This document shows, piece by piece, positions 1 through 10,282 of a DNA stretch of 64,000 nucleotides. Source of the stretch: Sphaeramia orbicularis (Eukaryota; Chordata; Actinopteri; Kurtiformes; Apogonidae); contig NC_043964.1 of assembly GCF_902148855.1 (NCBI RefSeq), positions 31,940,630 to 32,004,629 on the forward strand. The letters are read 5' to 3'. The notes under the pieces are model-generated. The model saw only the letters and a list, made by a program, of their open reading frames with translations. It had not been told where the DNA came from and searched no databases. The translations under genes were made by a program, and so were the position numbers. The stretch's first letter is position 1, and each line of letters starts with the position of its first letter.

Positions 1-1523
1 AGCAAGACCGCCACACACAAAGTGTACTCCTGCCGTCTGGCTGTCATATGGTGTTGTCTTGTGGATCACCTCAGTCAGACACTCAAAACTGGTGAACTGC
101 ACAGCACACATACACAAGGGACAACTTGCTATAAAGGTAACTGTTTTATTGAGGTATTCACTGTGTTTAGTAGTTAGTGCTCCTTGCAGTCAACAAAGGT
201 TGTACCTGTACAGCCCCAAAGCAGATAGAGAGCAGCTGTGCAGGGACGTGGCCCTTCCAGAAAGCAGACAGACCCTCCTCTGTATAAATGCAGCGACTCG
301 CCTGAAATAACCCCCAGTACTTTCCTTCAGGTCTGTGTGAGGACACTCGCTCAATCTGTAGCTAAAGAGAAAAGAGAGAAACTGTGACACAGAGCGTAAG
401 ATCCTTCTTAAATCTTCCAGCTGTATAACAATAACTCCCAGAAAAAACACTGGTGGGTCATTCCACACCAATTAACTGAGGTCTCCGGTGCATATCAAGG
501 ATTTTATTGACTAAAATTTATTTGAAAATTTCATGTGACCTGACACAGTCCTACAGCTATGGATCATCACAAAAATTAACTCCAATAAAACTGCTGATGC
601 ATCATTGATTTTTCATCCTGCTGTCTAATGTTGCCCTACAGTGTGAATATACTGCTAAATTGAAATTTTCCATGAAGAGTACTAACATTTTTCTCTGTTT
701 TAATAAAATTTCTAGTTATCGTATTAAATATTTCATGTTTTTCTTCTTTCAAAAATGATTAAATTATGATAAAGTAATATAGAATTCTAATATTTGTGAT
801 TAATATTAACATGATTCCATTAAAAAAGTTTTAGGGAAATTGAAATAATACTTCCTATACAGTCAAAATGTGGGATTTTTTGGCAATCAATTCTTTAATA
901 TTTTAGAATTATTTTATTTCATTATTTTACTTATTATTTTATAAAATAACTTCCAGAGGTGAGAGAACTACATTAATACTACACTGAAATACGAAAAGTT
1001 GGGTATGACATTTTACTCTCCATTTGAGTAACAAATTCTTTCTTACTGAATTGATTTTATTAAAAAAAACTACTTACATGATTTTACTATTACTATTTAC
1101 ATGACTATTTACATTGTATATACATATTTTTTTAAACAGTGTGGATATTCTGCAGGAAGTTCAAATCAGCCCATAGAAAAATAGGACATTGGTGAGTCAT
1201 AGAAGAGCAGCAATCCATATGTGGAGTAAGGTTACAAGGTTTAAAACCAAGTCCTCGTAGGTTTCACATCTAATATCTTAACATTAAATACACACATTGT
1301 CATAGGTTATGCTCTATATTTTCCTTTGTCTCAAACAGCAGTAAAAACCCTTCCTCCACTGGGACATCATTACCTGAAATCTGATTTTAATGACATCAAA
1401 CGGGCTGATAATGGCTCTGGTGACCATCCCAGCAGCTGACCCAGCCAGGGCTGCCTCCTCTGGGGTCAGAGTTGCCCCCTGAGCCCCAGGGTCATAGCCC
1501 ACCATGACTCCACAACCTCAGGG
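1..1523 (-). CDS. slc25a19: Mitochondrial thiamine pyrophosphate carrier, first three coding exons (gene runs off left edge)
   Basis: The product imports thiamine pyrophosphate across the inner mitochondrial membrane (SLC25 family). Exon 1 (1374-1523, ATG at 1505) encodes [20 protein letters not shown] and then the first transmembrane helix, with the carrier signature PFDVIKIR (P-x-D-x-x-K). Exon 2 (206-361) starts LQIERVSS and contains [17 protein letters not shown] and [13 protein letters not shown]. Exon 3 (1-96, cut by the window) starts [12 protein letters not shown] and ends HFVCGGLA. All three join in frame through AG/GT sites and align with human SLC25A19 as I remember it. Repeats two and three lie beyond the left edge. 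A non-coding first exon is likely at about 1927-2040, because its minus-strand end has a strong AAG|GTAAGA donor at 1927/1926. Minus-strand ETS (CCGGAAGT) and ATTGG motifs near 2035-2055 suggest the promoter. Confidence 0.93.
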
Positions 1524-2029
1524 TCCTGTCAGAAATAATGAACAGTAACAGTAACATTAAGCTTTAATAGAATTCACAGTTCTAGAGTTGAATTGCTTAG
1601 AATTGAAGCTATTCGTCTGTGACCATTAAGGAAATTAGAATGAACAAATGTGTGACTATAAATTAAGTAAATACGTCACTATATTTGCTATCTCCATTTG
1701 AATACATTAATAAAAATTGACAAAATCTAATTCATATGTGTTTATGTCTTCTTAAAGGGCTTTTAAATGATATGTGGACCAGCTGATTGAATAATGACAC
1801 TATGTTCAGGACATGCAGAGGGATACTCAGGACAAGCTAAGCTATGCTAACAGCTGCGGATGTGTCATTTTTCTGACGCTCTGTATCAACACTGCCACGT
1901 AAGGACACAAATAAACATGATCTTACCTTATAGTAAAGATGCCATCATGCACACCTACAGCAGCACTAAATCCCAACATATATCACCCAACATACAAGAA
2001 CACATTTCTCAAACACGCCCTGAATCCTT

Positions 2030-2110
2030 AAGTACTTCCGGGTCAAACCAATAACAAACGAAAGTCACATTTGACAGCAAAAGCCCTACGTCAAACCACC
2101 GAAGAAGAAC
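2030..2110 (-). promoter_or_regulatory. Probable SLC25A19 promoter
   Basis: Read on the minus strand, this short region contains an ATTGG (inverted CCAAT) followed by CCGGAAGT, an ETS-type site. It lies just upstream of a candidate non-coding exon ending with a consensus donor at 1927/1926. The motifs are seen directly; the role is inferred from position. Confidence 0.45.
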
Positions 2111-3934
2111 AAAAACGTTGTAAATATATTTTGCTAAGATTAGGTTTTACATCCCTCTGTCGTTGTTTACGATTTTGTTATATTTTATTTTGAAAGAAGG
2201 CATCAGAGGTGTAATGATTGTATTATGTCTGCCTTGACGCTCCGTTTTACTTTGTAAAAACCATGAGTACATAGTGTCTTCTACTGGTATTTTTGTGTAA
2301 CTACACTTCTTCATTTTTTGTTTGACATAATGTTTCAATAAAACATTGAACATTTAATGGGCTCTGTGCACAACCCCACTATTTCTGAACTTAAAAGCAT
2401 CTCCTTTATTTCCTGTCTGTCATTATTGGGCACACTGATTAGTCCAGGTGTGTCTGACTAGTAGCAGACACACCTGGATTAATCAGTGTGTCCAATAATG
2501 AAAGACAATTGATTGAAATATGTATCCAATTAAATGAAATGTTGTGTTTATCCTCGAATTCATGGCGTTTTACCATATACTTGCTAATAATTATCTCACA
2601 TTTTTTTTTAAACTTTATTTTAAAGCAATAAGCGAAAGTGTTGTGATTTGATTAAATCTAACTCCAATGTCATCCCAATCCTGCACTTCTCATCACTCCA
2701 CTGCACGAGCAAAAATGAACATATATGAATATAATTCTATTTCCGGTTAGTTTTACGTAAACATAGTTAAAGTTACGTCTCTACTGTATATCCATCGTAA
2801 TTAAAGTAAATTAAAGAAATACAAAATACTGGCCGTGACAACCGTTTTTTATGGTTTTATTGGACAAATAGTTTTAAGAAAACAAGTCATGAAAAATAAA
2901 ATAAAGAAATGAGCTACTGTAATGACGCACTTCAACCGTTAGCGGGCGCTGTATGCTTATGAAAACAAACTGCTCTTCATAATCTGGTCGCATATCTAGA
3001 CACAGAACCATGGATTCATTATTTGTGTACTAACGTCGTCGGTGAGGGCATTCAGAATACGTTTTAATGTAGATAAGTGTGACCACAGTAGCGTAAAAAG
3101 GTTACGTTTCTAAAATAGTTGTTGGTTTATCATTTGTGGGGGCGCTAACGTTATTTTCCGACGCTCGGAGGACAGGTTTCTATGAAGCTGCTGTGATACT
3201 TCATCTGCTCCGTGTTCAAAAGCGTCTGCTGACATCTTCTAAAGTGGTATAAATCTCCTTGATGCGATTACATTTCTCTTGTTATCCTGGCTATGTAACT
3301 GACTGGTTTTATCTGTGTTGTTTGAGCGCTTTTCTTTTAATTCAGGCCAGTGTAACTTGACACGAACTCACCTAAAACGTCATGTTTCTCAGTGTAATAG
3401 CTAGCATAACATATATAGCTTTACACCGGTTAGCAAATTCAGCTAAAAGTGTGTTGCCTACAACACAGACGCTAGTTTTCTTTTTTTTCTTTGCTTTTTT
3501 TTTTTTTTTTTTTTTTTTTACCCTGCATGAAGTTAAACGACAACACACCATCATTAATCAGTATCATTAGCTTCATCCATCACTTATTTTATCTAAAGGA
3601 GAAGATGACTGAGATTTGGTACTGTGTTCATTTACAGGTACATTATTTGTGTGGTTTTGTTTTTGTTGAGTGGGATGACTCTTTAGTTGACCCCAGTTTG
3701 TCCATGTAAGTGTAATCCCTCCTATCCCCTAGTGAATGAGCTGTGGGGAGCAGCATATTTGATGACAACACAGGATTTTGCTGTTATTGTTTCCACACAA
3801 ACTGTAATGTACTGTGTCCAACTGGCTGATTTTAACACATTTGATCTGTTTGATATCTCTGTGTTTTATCTCAAACCTCTGTCCTGTGTGAGAACAACAG
3901 TAGCTATCTTCTTGTGATCTTCATAACTTCACAG
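2111..3934. other. Intergenic and 5' leader region between SLC25A19 and MIF4GD
   Basis: No coding exon is recognised here. The region has a 43-bp-arm palindrome (2414-2507), a CpG-bearing stretch at about 2930-3250 that probably holds the MIF4GD promoter and non-coding first exon, and a long poly(T) tract at 3479-3519. The exact MIF4GD transcription start and 5' exon could not be fixed. ORFs read across the poly(T) run are low-complexity artefacts. Confidence 0.5.
2414..2507. repeat. Near-perfect 43-bp-arm palindrome
   Basis: The left arm 2414-2456 and right arm 2465-2507 are reverse complements at about 40 of 43 positions, with an 8-nt loop (ACTAGTAG). It is probably a small foldback MITE. 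It lies in the SLC25A19-MIF4GD intergenic region. Confidence 0.85.
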
Positions 3935-6594
3935 GTCTCAAGTCTGATTCGGGTGCTTACAATGGAGAACTCTAACGATGACTACAGGATGCAGGTCTTT
4001 GACATGGAAACACAGATGTTGCTGAAAACAGCACTAAAAGGTCACAATCTACTTACTACTATCACAATCTACTATCTACTTGTATTTAAACAAATTCCAG
4101 TGTAATTTAAGCATTTTAAAGCACATACATCATTTTACCCATTGTTGTTGGAACAATGTCAAAACTTCTTTATTAACTCTATTAAAAGTAGCAGAGCATC
4201 CACTGTGCGAATAATGTACTTAATCTTTTTTGTATGTGTATTTGTGCCTGGCTTTTCTTTCAGATCCCAGTTCAGTAAACCTTGAGAAGGTATCCGATAT
4301 CATTGTGGATCAGTCCCTGAAGGACCAGGTGTTCAGCAAAGAGGCAGGACGCATCTGTTACACAATTGTGCAGGTCTGTATTGGCAGCTAATTGTCTGTC
4401 ATCATGTAACATGGTTATTGTCTGCAGTAGACCCTTGAGTTAAAGGATTTAAGAAACTTGAAGTGTAATTAACCATTGGATTTTACTGATTCTCTTTTAT
4501 CAAAATCTTAATGCTGTTCCAAACTAACAGATACATCACATTCTACCAGTGTACTAGTTCCTCTGTCTGACCTGACTCTGTCCTGGTCACTTTCAGGCTG
4601 AGGCCAAGCAGAACAATGGGAATGTATTCAGGAGGAACCTGTTGAACCGGCTGCAGCAGGAGTTTAAGGACCGTGAGGAAACAAGGGAACGCTCACTCCA
4701 GGAATGGGTCTGCTACATCACGTTCATCTGTAACATCTTTGACTACCTCAAAGTAAGAGCCAGAGACACTTTAAAAAAACATTTTCGTTTTTGGCATTTT
4801 TCCAAGATCTGAGTTTGATGCCCAGATGTTTTAAGGCTTTTATGGCATATTAAAGAGTAGTAGAGTGAGCAATGAATTTGTCAGTGGGTGAGCAACTAAG
4901 GCAGCTTTGACAATAGCCACAATTGCCATTATGACTCTATATCAGGGATGTCAAACTCCGGCCCTCCTGCGTGTTTTAAATATTTCCTTCTTCCAGCACA
5001 CCTGGTTCAATTAATGATCAGCTCATCATCAAGCTCTGCAGAAGCCTGATAACGATGTAATGGCTTTCAGGTGTGATGGAAGGGGGAAATATCAAAAACA
5101 TGCAGGATACCGTCCCTCAAGGACCAGAGTTTGACACCCCTGTTATATATGGTTAAGTTTTCATTATGTAAAAGGAAGATTATTGTCAGATGTGAGCTGT
5201 TTTAACAAAGATTAATCTAAGAGTGTAAGAGATACCAAAACTTTGTTTTATGTCATAAAATGAATACAATTGTCTAAAATAAAAGCAGAACTTTGTTGCA
5301 TAATTGAAAACTAATTTCTGTTTTGTGAATCCAACATAGAGATGCTAGCTTTCCTAAAGTAATAATTATTTAAACTAGAAAAGCACTTGGAGAGTACAGA
5401 CCTCCACCAAGGCAGATCAGTGCCCCCCCGATCACCATCAAAATTTAATCATTTGTTCCTTGTGCCAGTATCAACATTTCCTGGAATTTTCATCTAAATC
5501 TGTCCATAACTTTTTGAGTTATCTTGCACACAGACAGACAGATAAACCAACGCTGGCAAAAACACAGGTAATGATAAACTACCAAACTCACAGGGCTCAG
5601 TGAGTGTTAAAGAAGAGGGAAATCATTAGCTTTTGGATGCTCTGTATTTCTTAAAAATCTTACATGACTCACTTGAAGACACATAAATTCCTACTCATGA
5701 TAGCTGAACAGAGAAGCTGCAGTGTCTCCTTATTTGAGGCCAAGTTAAAGAAGCAATATCACCAAATAAAAGACTTTAAAAAAAATCTTCCTTATTTTCC
5801 TTCAAAGAACTTAATTGTTGTGCACATTCTATCTCAGAAATGCAACCTCTTTAAAAATAAAACGTCCTCAGTTATAAGCACAGAGTAATGAAAGGTGATG
5901 AAAATTACATTTTAAGTTGGAGTGTAAAGTTTCAGTGTTTTAGAATAACATGTAATTGTCTTGAAGTATAAACTAAACTGAATTCATGTGATGTGAAGAA
6001 GTTTTATACATTTACAACTTCTTAACTTTCAGTGAGTTTTAAGGTTTGGTGCAAAAATAAATTGCTAATTAAACCATGATGTAATTGTTTAAAATGTCTC
6101 CTTATTAGTGTTGTCTTGAGGAAAGTTTAATTCTTTATCTGTGATCCAAGAGTCTAACAGGCAGTCTATGTGGATTTTCTGACAGGTGAACAACATGCCG
6201 ATGGTGGCCCTGGTGCATCCTGTGTATGACTGTCTGATGAGGCTCGCCCAACCAGACGCTCTGATGAACGAGGAGGAGGTAAGAAGAACCATCTCTTTAC
6301 AGTCACTATATTTAACACGATGTGTTAGATGTTGAAGTGACTCTCCTCCTTCTCCGTCCTCTGCAGGTGGACTGTCTGGTGGTGCAGCTGCATCGTATCG
6401 GAGAGCAGCTGGAGAAGGTGAATAACCAGCGGATGGATGAACTTTTTTTCCTACTGCGGGACGGCTTTCTGCTCCAGGAAGGCCTCACCTCCATGGCCCG
6501 TCTGCTGCTGCTGGAGATCCTGGAGTTCAGGGCAGGAGGTTGGCTGCTCAGCAGCACCGCCCACAAGTACTACTACAGTGAAATCGCCGATTAA
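3935..6594 (+). CDS. mif4gd: MIF4G domain-containing protein (SLIP1), complete coding region
   Basis: This small HEAT-like MIF4G protein is known to bridge SLBP and the translation machinery on replication-dependent histone mRNAs. Coding exons: 3935-4040 (ATG at 3962), 4264-4373, 4597-4752, 6186-6278 and 6367-6594 (stop TAA 6592-6594). Phases close exactly and give 221 aa, against about 222 in human. The N-terminus is MENSNDDYRMQVFDMETQML. Middle blocks include FSKEAGRICYTIVQA, NRLQQEFKDREE and CYITFICNIFDYLKVNNMP. The C-terminus is HKYYYSEIAD. The last exon carries VDCLVVQLHRIGEQLEKV and a leucine-rich helix. Intron 3 (4753-6185) hosts two repeats. A long 3'UTR (6595 to about 8100) ends near AATAAA at 8077-8082. 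The gene is tail-to-tail with MRPS7. Confidence 0.95.
4943..5142. mobile_element. 200-bp palindromic hAT-like MITE
   Basis: The ends are CAGGGATGTCAAACTC and GAGTTTGACACCCCTG. The interior contains the block shared with 28141 and 29946 (AGCTCTGCAGAAGCCTGATAA). Flanking 8-mers CTCTATAT (4935-4942) and TTATATAT (5143-5150) match at 6 of 8 positions, consistent with an aged hAT target duplication. It sits in MIF4GD intron 3. Confidence 0.8.
5374..5567. repeat. Fragment of an unnamed fish repeat (family also at 41001 and 50799)
   Basis: It begins ACTAGAAAAGCACTTGGAGA, continues with a cytosine run and a block ending ATAACTTTTTGAGTTAT, and ends CTGGCAAAAACACAGG. The same blocks recur in fuller copies at 41001-41391 and, inverted, at 50799-51245. 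The superfamily was not recognised. Confidence 0.7.
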
Positions 6595-7131
6595 GATACC
6601 CAAGCAGCTCTTTTGCAGCCGTATTTGCCAACTTTAAAACACCTTTTATACCTAGTTAACCTCACCAGTGATTATGAAACCAGCAATTTCAAAACAGATG
6701 GATTTAGCATCCTGGAAATCGGTGGAATTTCAGAAAAGTTGAAGAGGACTGTGGAGGGTTAGGCAGCAGTTCAACTGTTAGAAGACTTTTAGTTTTGCTG
6801 GGTTCTTTGATACATTTAAAACTGTTACTACGATGTGCTGCCGTGGATGTGGAATGTGCAATAGTTCACAAGAATTTAATTTAACGAGGTTTTGCCACAT
6901 TCAGGTACACATTGTTTAAATTGATGCTGTTTTTACGTTTGATTGCAGCAACAGAAGCAAAACACTGTTAGTTTTTTTCCTTCCTAGCATTCCTTTTACA
7001 GACGACATTTCAAGTTCATGTTGATTTGACCAAAACTACAGTAGTGGAAGCAGACATTCCTGTCTAATGACAGTTGATTTGGTCTTTCCTTTTACATTTT
7101 ACAGTTGTGTGACCAATGTTTTAGTGGATTG

Positions 7132-7173
<42 letters not shown>

Positions 7174-8100
7174 GAACAGTTAAGGGTTTTATTGCTGAGG
7201 ATCAGTTTCTAAGATGGTTTGAATTGCAGTTTTCTGCTTGGTTTGTCCAGTAGGATTCCTGCTTTATTGAATTTTTTTTATCCATTTGTTACATTTTTTC
7301 AGGTGAAACATTGGGTTTAATTCAGGGATTTTCTTTGAATATGTTTTGCTACAGAATATGAACTCAAATCACAAGTAAAAAACCAAAACAGTGGTTACAG
7401 TTCATATTAAAAGATTTTTCTACAAGTTTATTTAAATTCAGCAGTTTGTTTATAAAACACCATATGCCAATATAACACAGCCAATGGGGAATGTTTGACT
7501 CATTAAGCAGTTTTCTGGTTGTTGGAGTGCTAGAGGAGTAAACATTTTAGTTCTTGTTGTGTTCAGGTTCCACCAACACTTGTAACACTATGTAGCTGAG
7601 GTCTGTTTTATGTGGAGTGTGTTGTGGATTGGACATTTGTTTTACTACCAAAGTTTTTCCTTTGAATCAAACCCAAAAAATAGGTTTTAGAATTCAGAAT
7701 ATTTAAAAATCTGCAAATAAGGCAAGCTTACTTTAAATACGTTGCATTCACAGCAGTCTGACAAATCATCTTCCGACCAACTCGGAGCAAAACAATCCTC
7801 CGTTAATTATAAGTTAAATTTCAGCTATAAAAACTATGAAAATATTGTCAAGGTGAGACCTAGTTTGAGGTAAAAGTAGGTTTATTTGATGTTAAACTAA
7901 TCTGTGAGTTAAATAGGACTTTATGCAATGAAAAATCAAACTCTGGACAGTCCTTTCAGGCCTCAGTACTGACTGCAGTATATGTTTCTATAGTTTTGTA
8001 ATGCACAATCATTTTTACATTACTCATTCCCTTTTTTATGATTGGATTGTACATTTAATGCAGATCTGTTTGTTCTAATAAATCTTATTAGTTTTTTCCA
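6595..8100 (+). other. MIF4GD 3' untranslated region
   Basis: An AT-rich tract of about 1.5 kb follows the stop codon without other coding signal. It includes a poly(T) run at about 7137-7166 and ends close to an AATAAA hexamer at 8077-8082. No repeat family was recognised. Confidence 0.6.
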
Positions 8101-8283
8101 TATTTGTGTTTAATGTGTTTTTCTTAGATATCAGAATACACAGTTAACAATACACAGAGCAGTTTTTCAATATAAAACCAGACAAGTGTAAACCAGTTGT
8201 CCTGTCGGAGATAGATCCTGGTTTACAGTATTTACAATAGCACTTTATATAATTAACATATGTCCATCTTGCCGTGCACATCT

Positions 8284-10035
8284 CTACCACCAGCGGTAGT
8301 GGGCGTAAGCTCTGTTGGCTTCAGCCACCTTGTGCATCTCATTTCTCTTCTTGACCACATTTCCCTCTTTGATAAAGGCTGCCAACAGTTCCTGGGAAAG
8401 TTTTTCGTGCATGGGTGTGGTTCTGTGCTTGTTGTCCCTGCATTCTGTGATCATCCACTTCATAGCAAGGAAACGGCGTCTGTTCTCCGAAAGAGGGACG
8501 GGAACCTGAGTGACATTAAAGACCAAACAATATCATTTAGATCATTTCTATCTTCACAACCATGTAATCAGATAGAAGTAGTCTGCTTCTTCACTGACCT
8601 GATAGAACCTTCCACCTTTCGGCACGCTGATCAGTCCAACCACAGGTTTACAGTTCTCCAGAGCCTGATGGAAGATGACGTAGGGGTTGCACTCGATCTC
8701 ATCTTTCTTCCCCGCTGGGGCTTTGTGGTATTTCTCCACCTGTTTCCTCTTTACAGTCTCCAATGTCTGCCATAAGAAAAACAACACAGAGGTAAGGAGT
8801 ACATTCACAGAACAAAGGTTAAAGAACTTTACTAGGAAACTAAGTTCTTACAACTGAAATGATCTCTCTGGCCAAAGCCTTGTTTCCATGTTTCATCATC
8901 ATGTTGGTGAATTTACTGGAAGAGCAATAACAAGCATATTGAACACACAGTGGACAGACTGTACACAGACACCCTTATTCCTGCTCTGAGCTTTGTTTTA
9001 CCTAATGCTTGGATCGCTAAACACAGAACTGGTGATCCCGCCCGTTGCTGCTTTGATGGATCTCATCTCTTTGAGCTCCTGTTGCTCCTTCTCCTCAGCA
9101 CTAAGCTCTGTCTCCGGCCTGTTGTAGACCTCCTTTCTCACCTCTGGCTCCAGATAGTAAGGGTTGTACCTGCTCCATCTCACCAGGAACACTCTGTACA
9201 TAAAAGGATGATGGGTGATTATTTAATTATGAGAGGGAGTACCATTAAAACTTACATTTGCTCATTTTGACCAGTCTCATGAGAGTCTGTCAGCCATATT
9301 TTTTGGGAACTTGAGATATTTTAGAGTAACAACAGTACTCGATGCCACGCTGTGAAATTCTCCCACAACAAATAAAGGCCCTACATTAGAACCTCACATA
9401 AGTAAAATTATGTTTATATTAGCAGCTTAATGTACTTAAAGTATGAAAAGCAACAGTCGTAGTGGTAAAATGGTTCCTGTCAATACTACAATAAAATATG
9501 CTTTTAGATTAATATTACTGCTCCATTAATGTGTGTTGCATTTGCCTGCTCTGTGTTGTTGATGGGTAAAGTTCAGTTCAATTTAACACAAAAAATAGTG
9601 ATTGGTAAGTAGTAACTAAAGCTTTCAGAAAAAAAAATTGTGATAGGAGAAAAAAATATTATCACCCTTGTGTATAATATTCAAATATCCCAAATTTATA
9701 CAATACTGCTGTAAACTCAACCCATGATCCCACTGACTTTATAACATTCTTACAGAACATAACTAACATATGACTTTATATTGTCGAATTTGTTGCGAAT
9801 ATCGATTATACTGACATTACAGTATCAGGGGATAGTTATAGTTGCTCTGTAACGTAACGTTCACTTCGTGTCGCGTCATTTACGTCTGTACTTTCAGCAG
9901 CACATAAACATCCGTTCATAACAGAATGTAATCAAACACAGAGCAAACAAAACCTGCGTGTTGTTAGTGTTTTCATTAAAGCATTAATTACCTTGGTATC
10001 CAAGGTTTTAATAAACCTGATATGGAGGCGGCCAT
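8284..10035 (-). CDS. mrps7: Mitochondrial small ribosomal subunit protein uS7m, complete
   Basis: It is a component of the mitochondrial 28S subunit head that binds 12S rRNA. Minus-strand coding exons in transcript order: 9992-10035 (ATG 10035-10033), 9002-9193, 8852-8915, 8599-8766 and 8284-8505. Lengths of 44, 192, 64, 168 and 222 nt sum to 229 codons plus stop, with consistent phases (human about 242 aa). Recognisable blocks are [89 protein letters not shown] and the terminal [13 protein letters not shown]. The N-terminus [15 protein letters not shown] has no acidic residue and fits a mitochondrial targeting sequence. The start codon sits in a TISU-like element, CAAGATGGCCGC. The gene is head-to-head with GGA3, with 247 bp between the start codons. 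Confidence 0.96.
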
Positions 10036-10039
10036 CTTG
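10028..10039 (-). promoter_or_regulatory. TISU/YY1-like start-codon element of MRPS7
   Basis: The minus-strand sequence CAAGATGGCCGC contains the start ATG and matches the published TISU consensus SAASATGGCGGC at 11 of 12 positions. TISU directs scanning-independent initiation on very short 5'UTRs and overlaps YY1 sites. It is known to be enriched in mitochondrial protein genes. Its use here is inferred. Confidence 0.65.
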
Positions 10040-10282
10040 AAAATGTGAGAAGCAGTCAGGACCCCAAATTAGTACCTTTGGCAGATGCCTTTAGGAAAAA
10101 TATAAATAAATAAAAGAAATTTAAAATGAAAAGTTTGATTCTGCATATATGTTCACCAATATTAATTCTATACAAGATTATATAAAATAGTACAAAGTGT
10201 GTTTTATTTTGTTGACGATACGGAACAATAACTGTGCACTGTCGCGCACACGCTGGTGACATCACGCGACGTTTTTAGTGCT
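10036..10282. promoter_or_regulatory. Bidirectional promoter of MRPS7 and GGA3
   Basis: Only 247 bp separate the MRPS7 and GGA3 start codons. The GGA3-proximal half is CpG-bearing (GTCGCGCACACG) and contains TGACATCA (10257-10264), one mismatch from a CRE. Next to MRPS7, the TISU/YY1-like CAAGATGGCCGC (minus, 10028-10039) overlaps its start codon. Divergent promoter function is inferred from this layout. Confidence 0.75.

Noticed and set aside
8260-8775. The 171-codon plus-strand ORF, the longest in the window
   Set aside because: It is antisense to two MRPS7 exons and the intron between them. The minus-strand exons match uS7m over their whole length.
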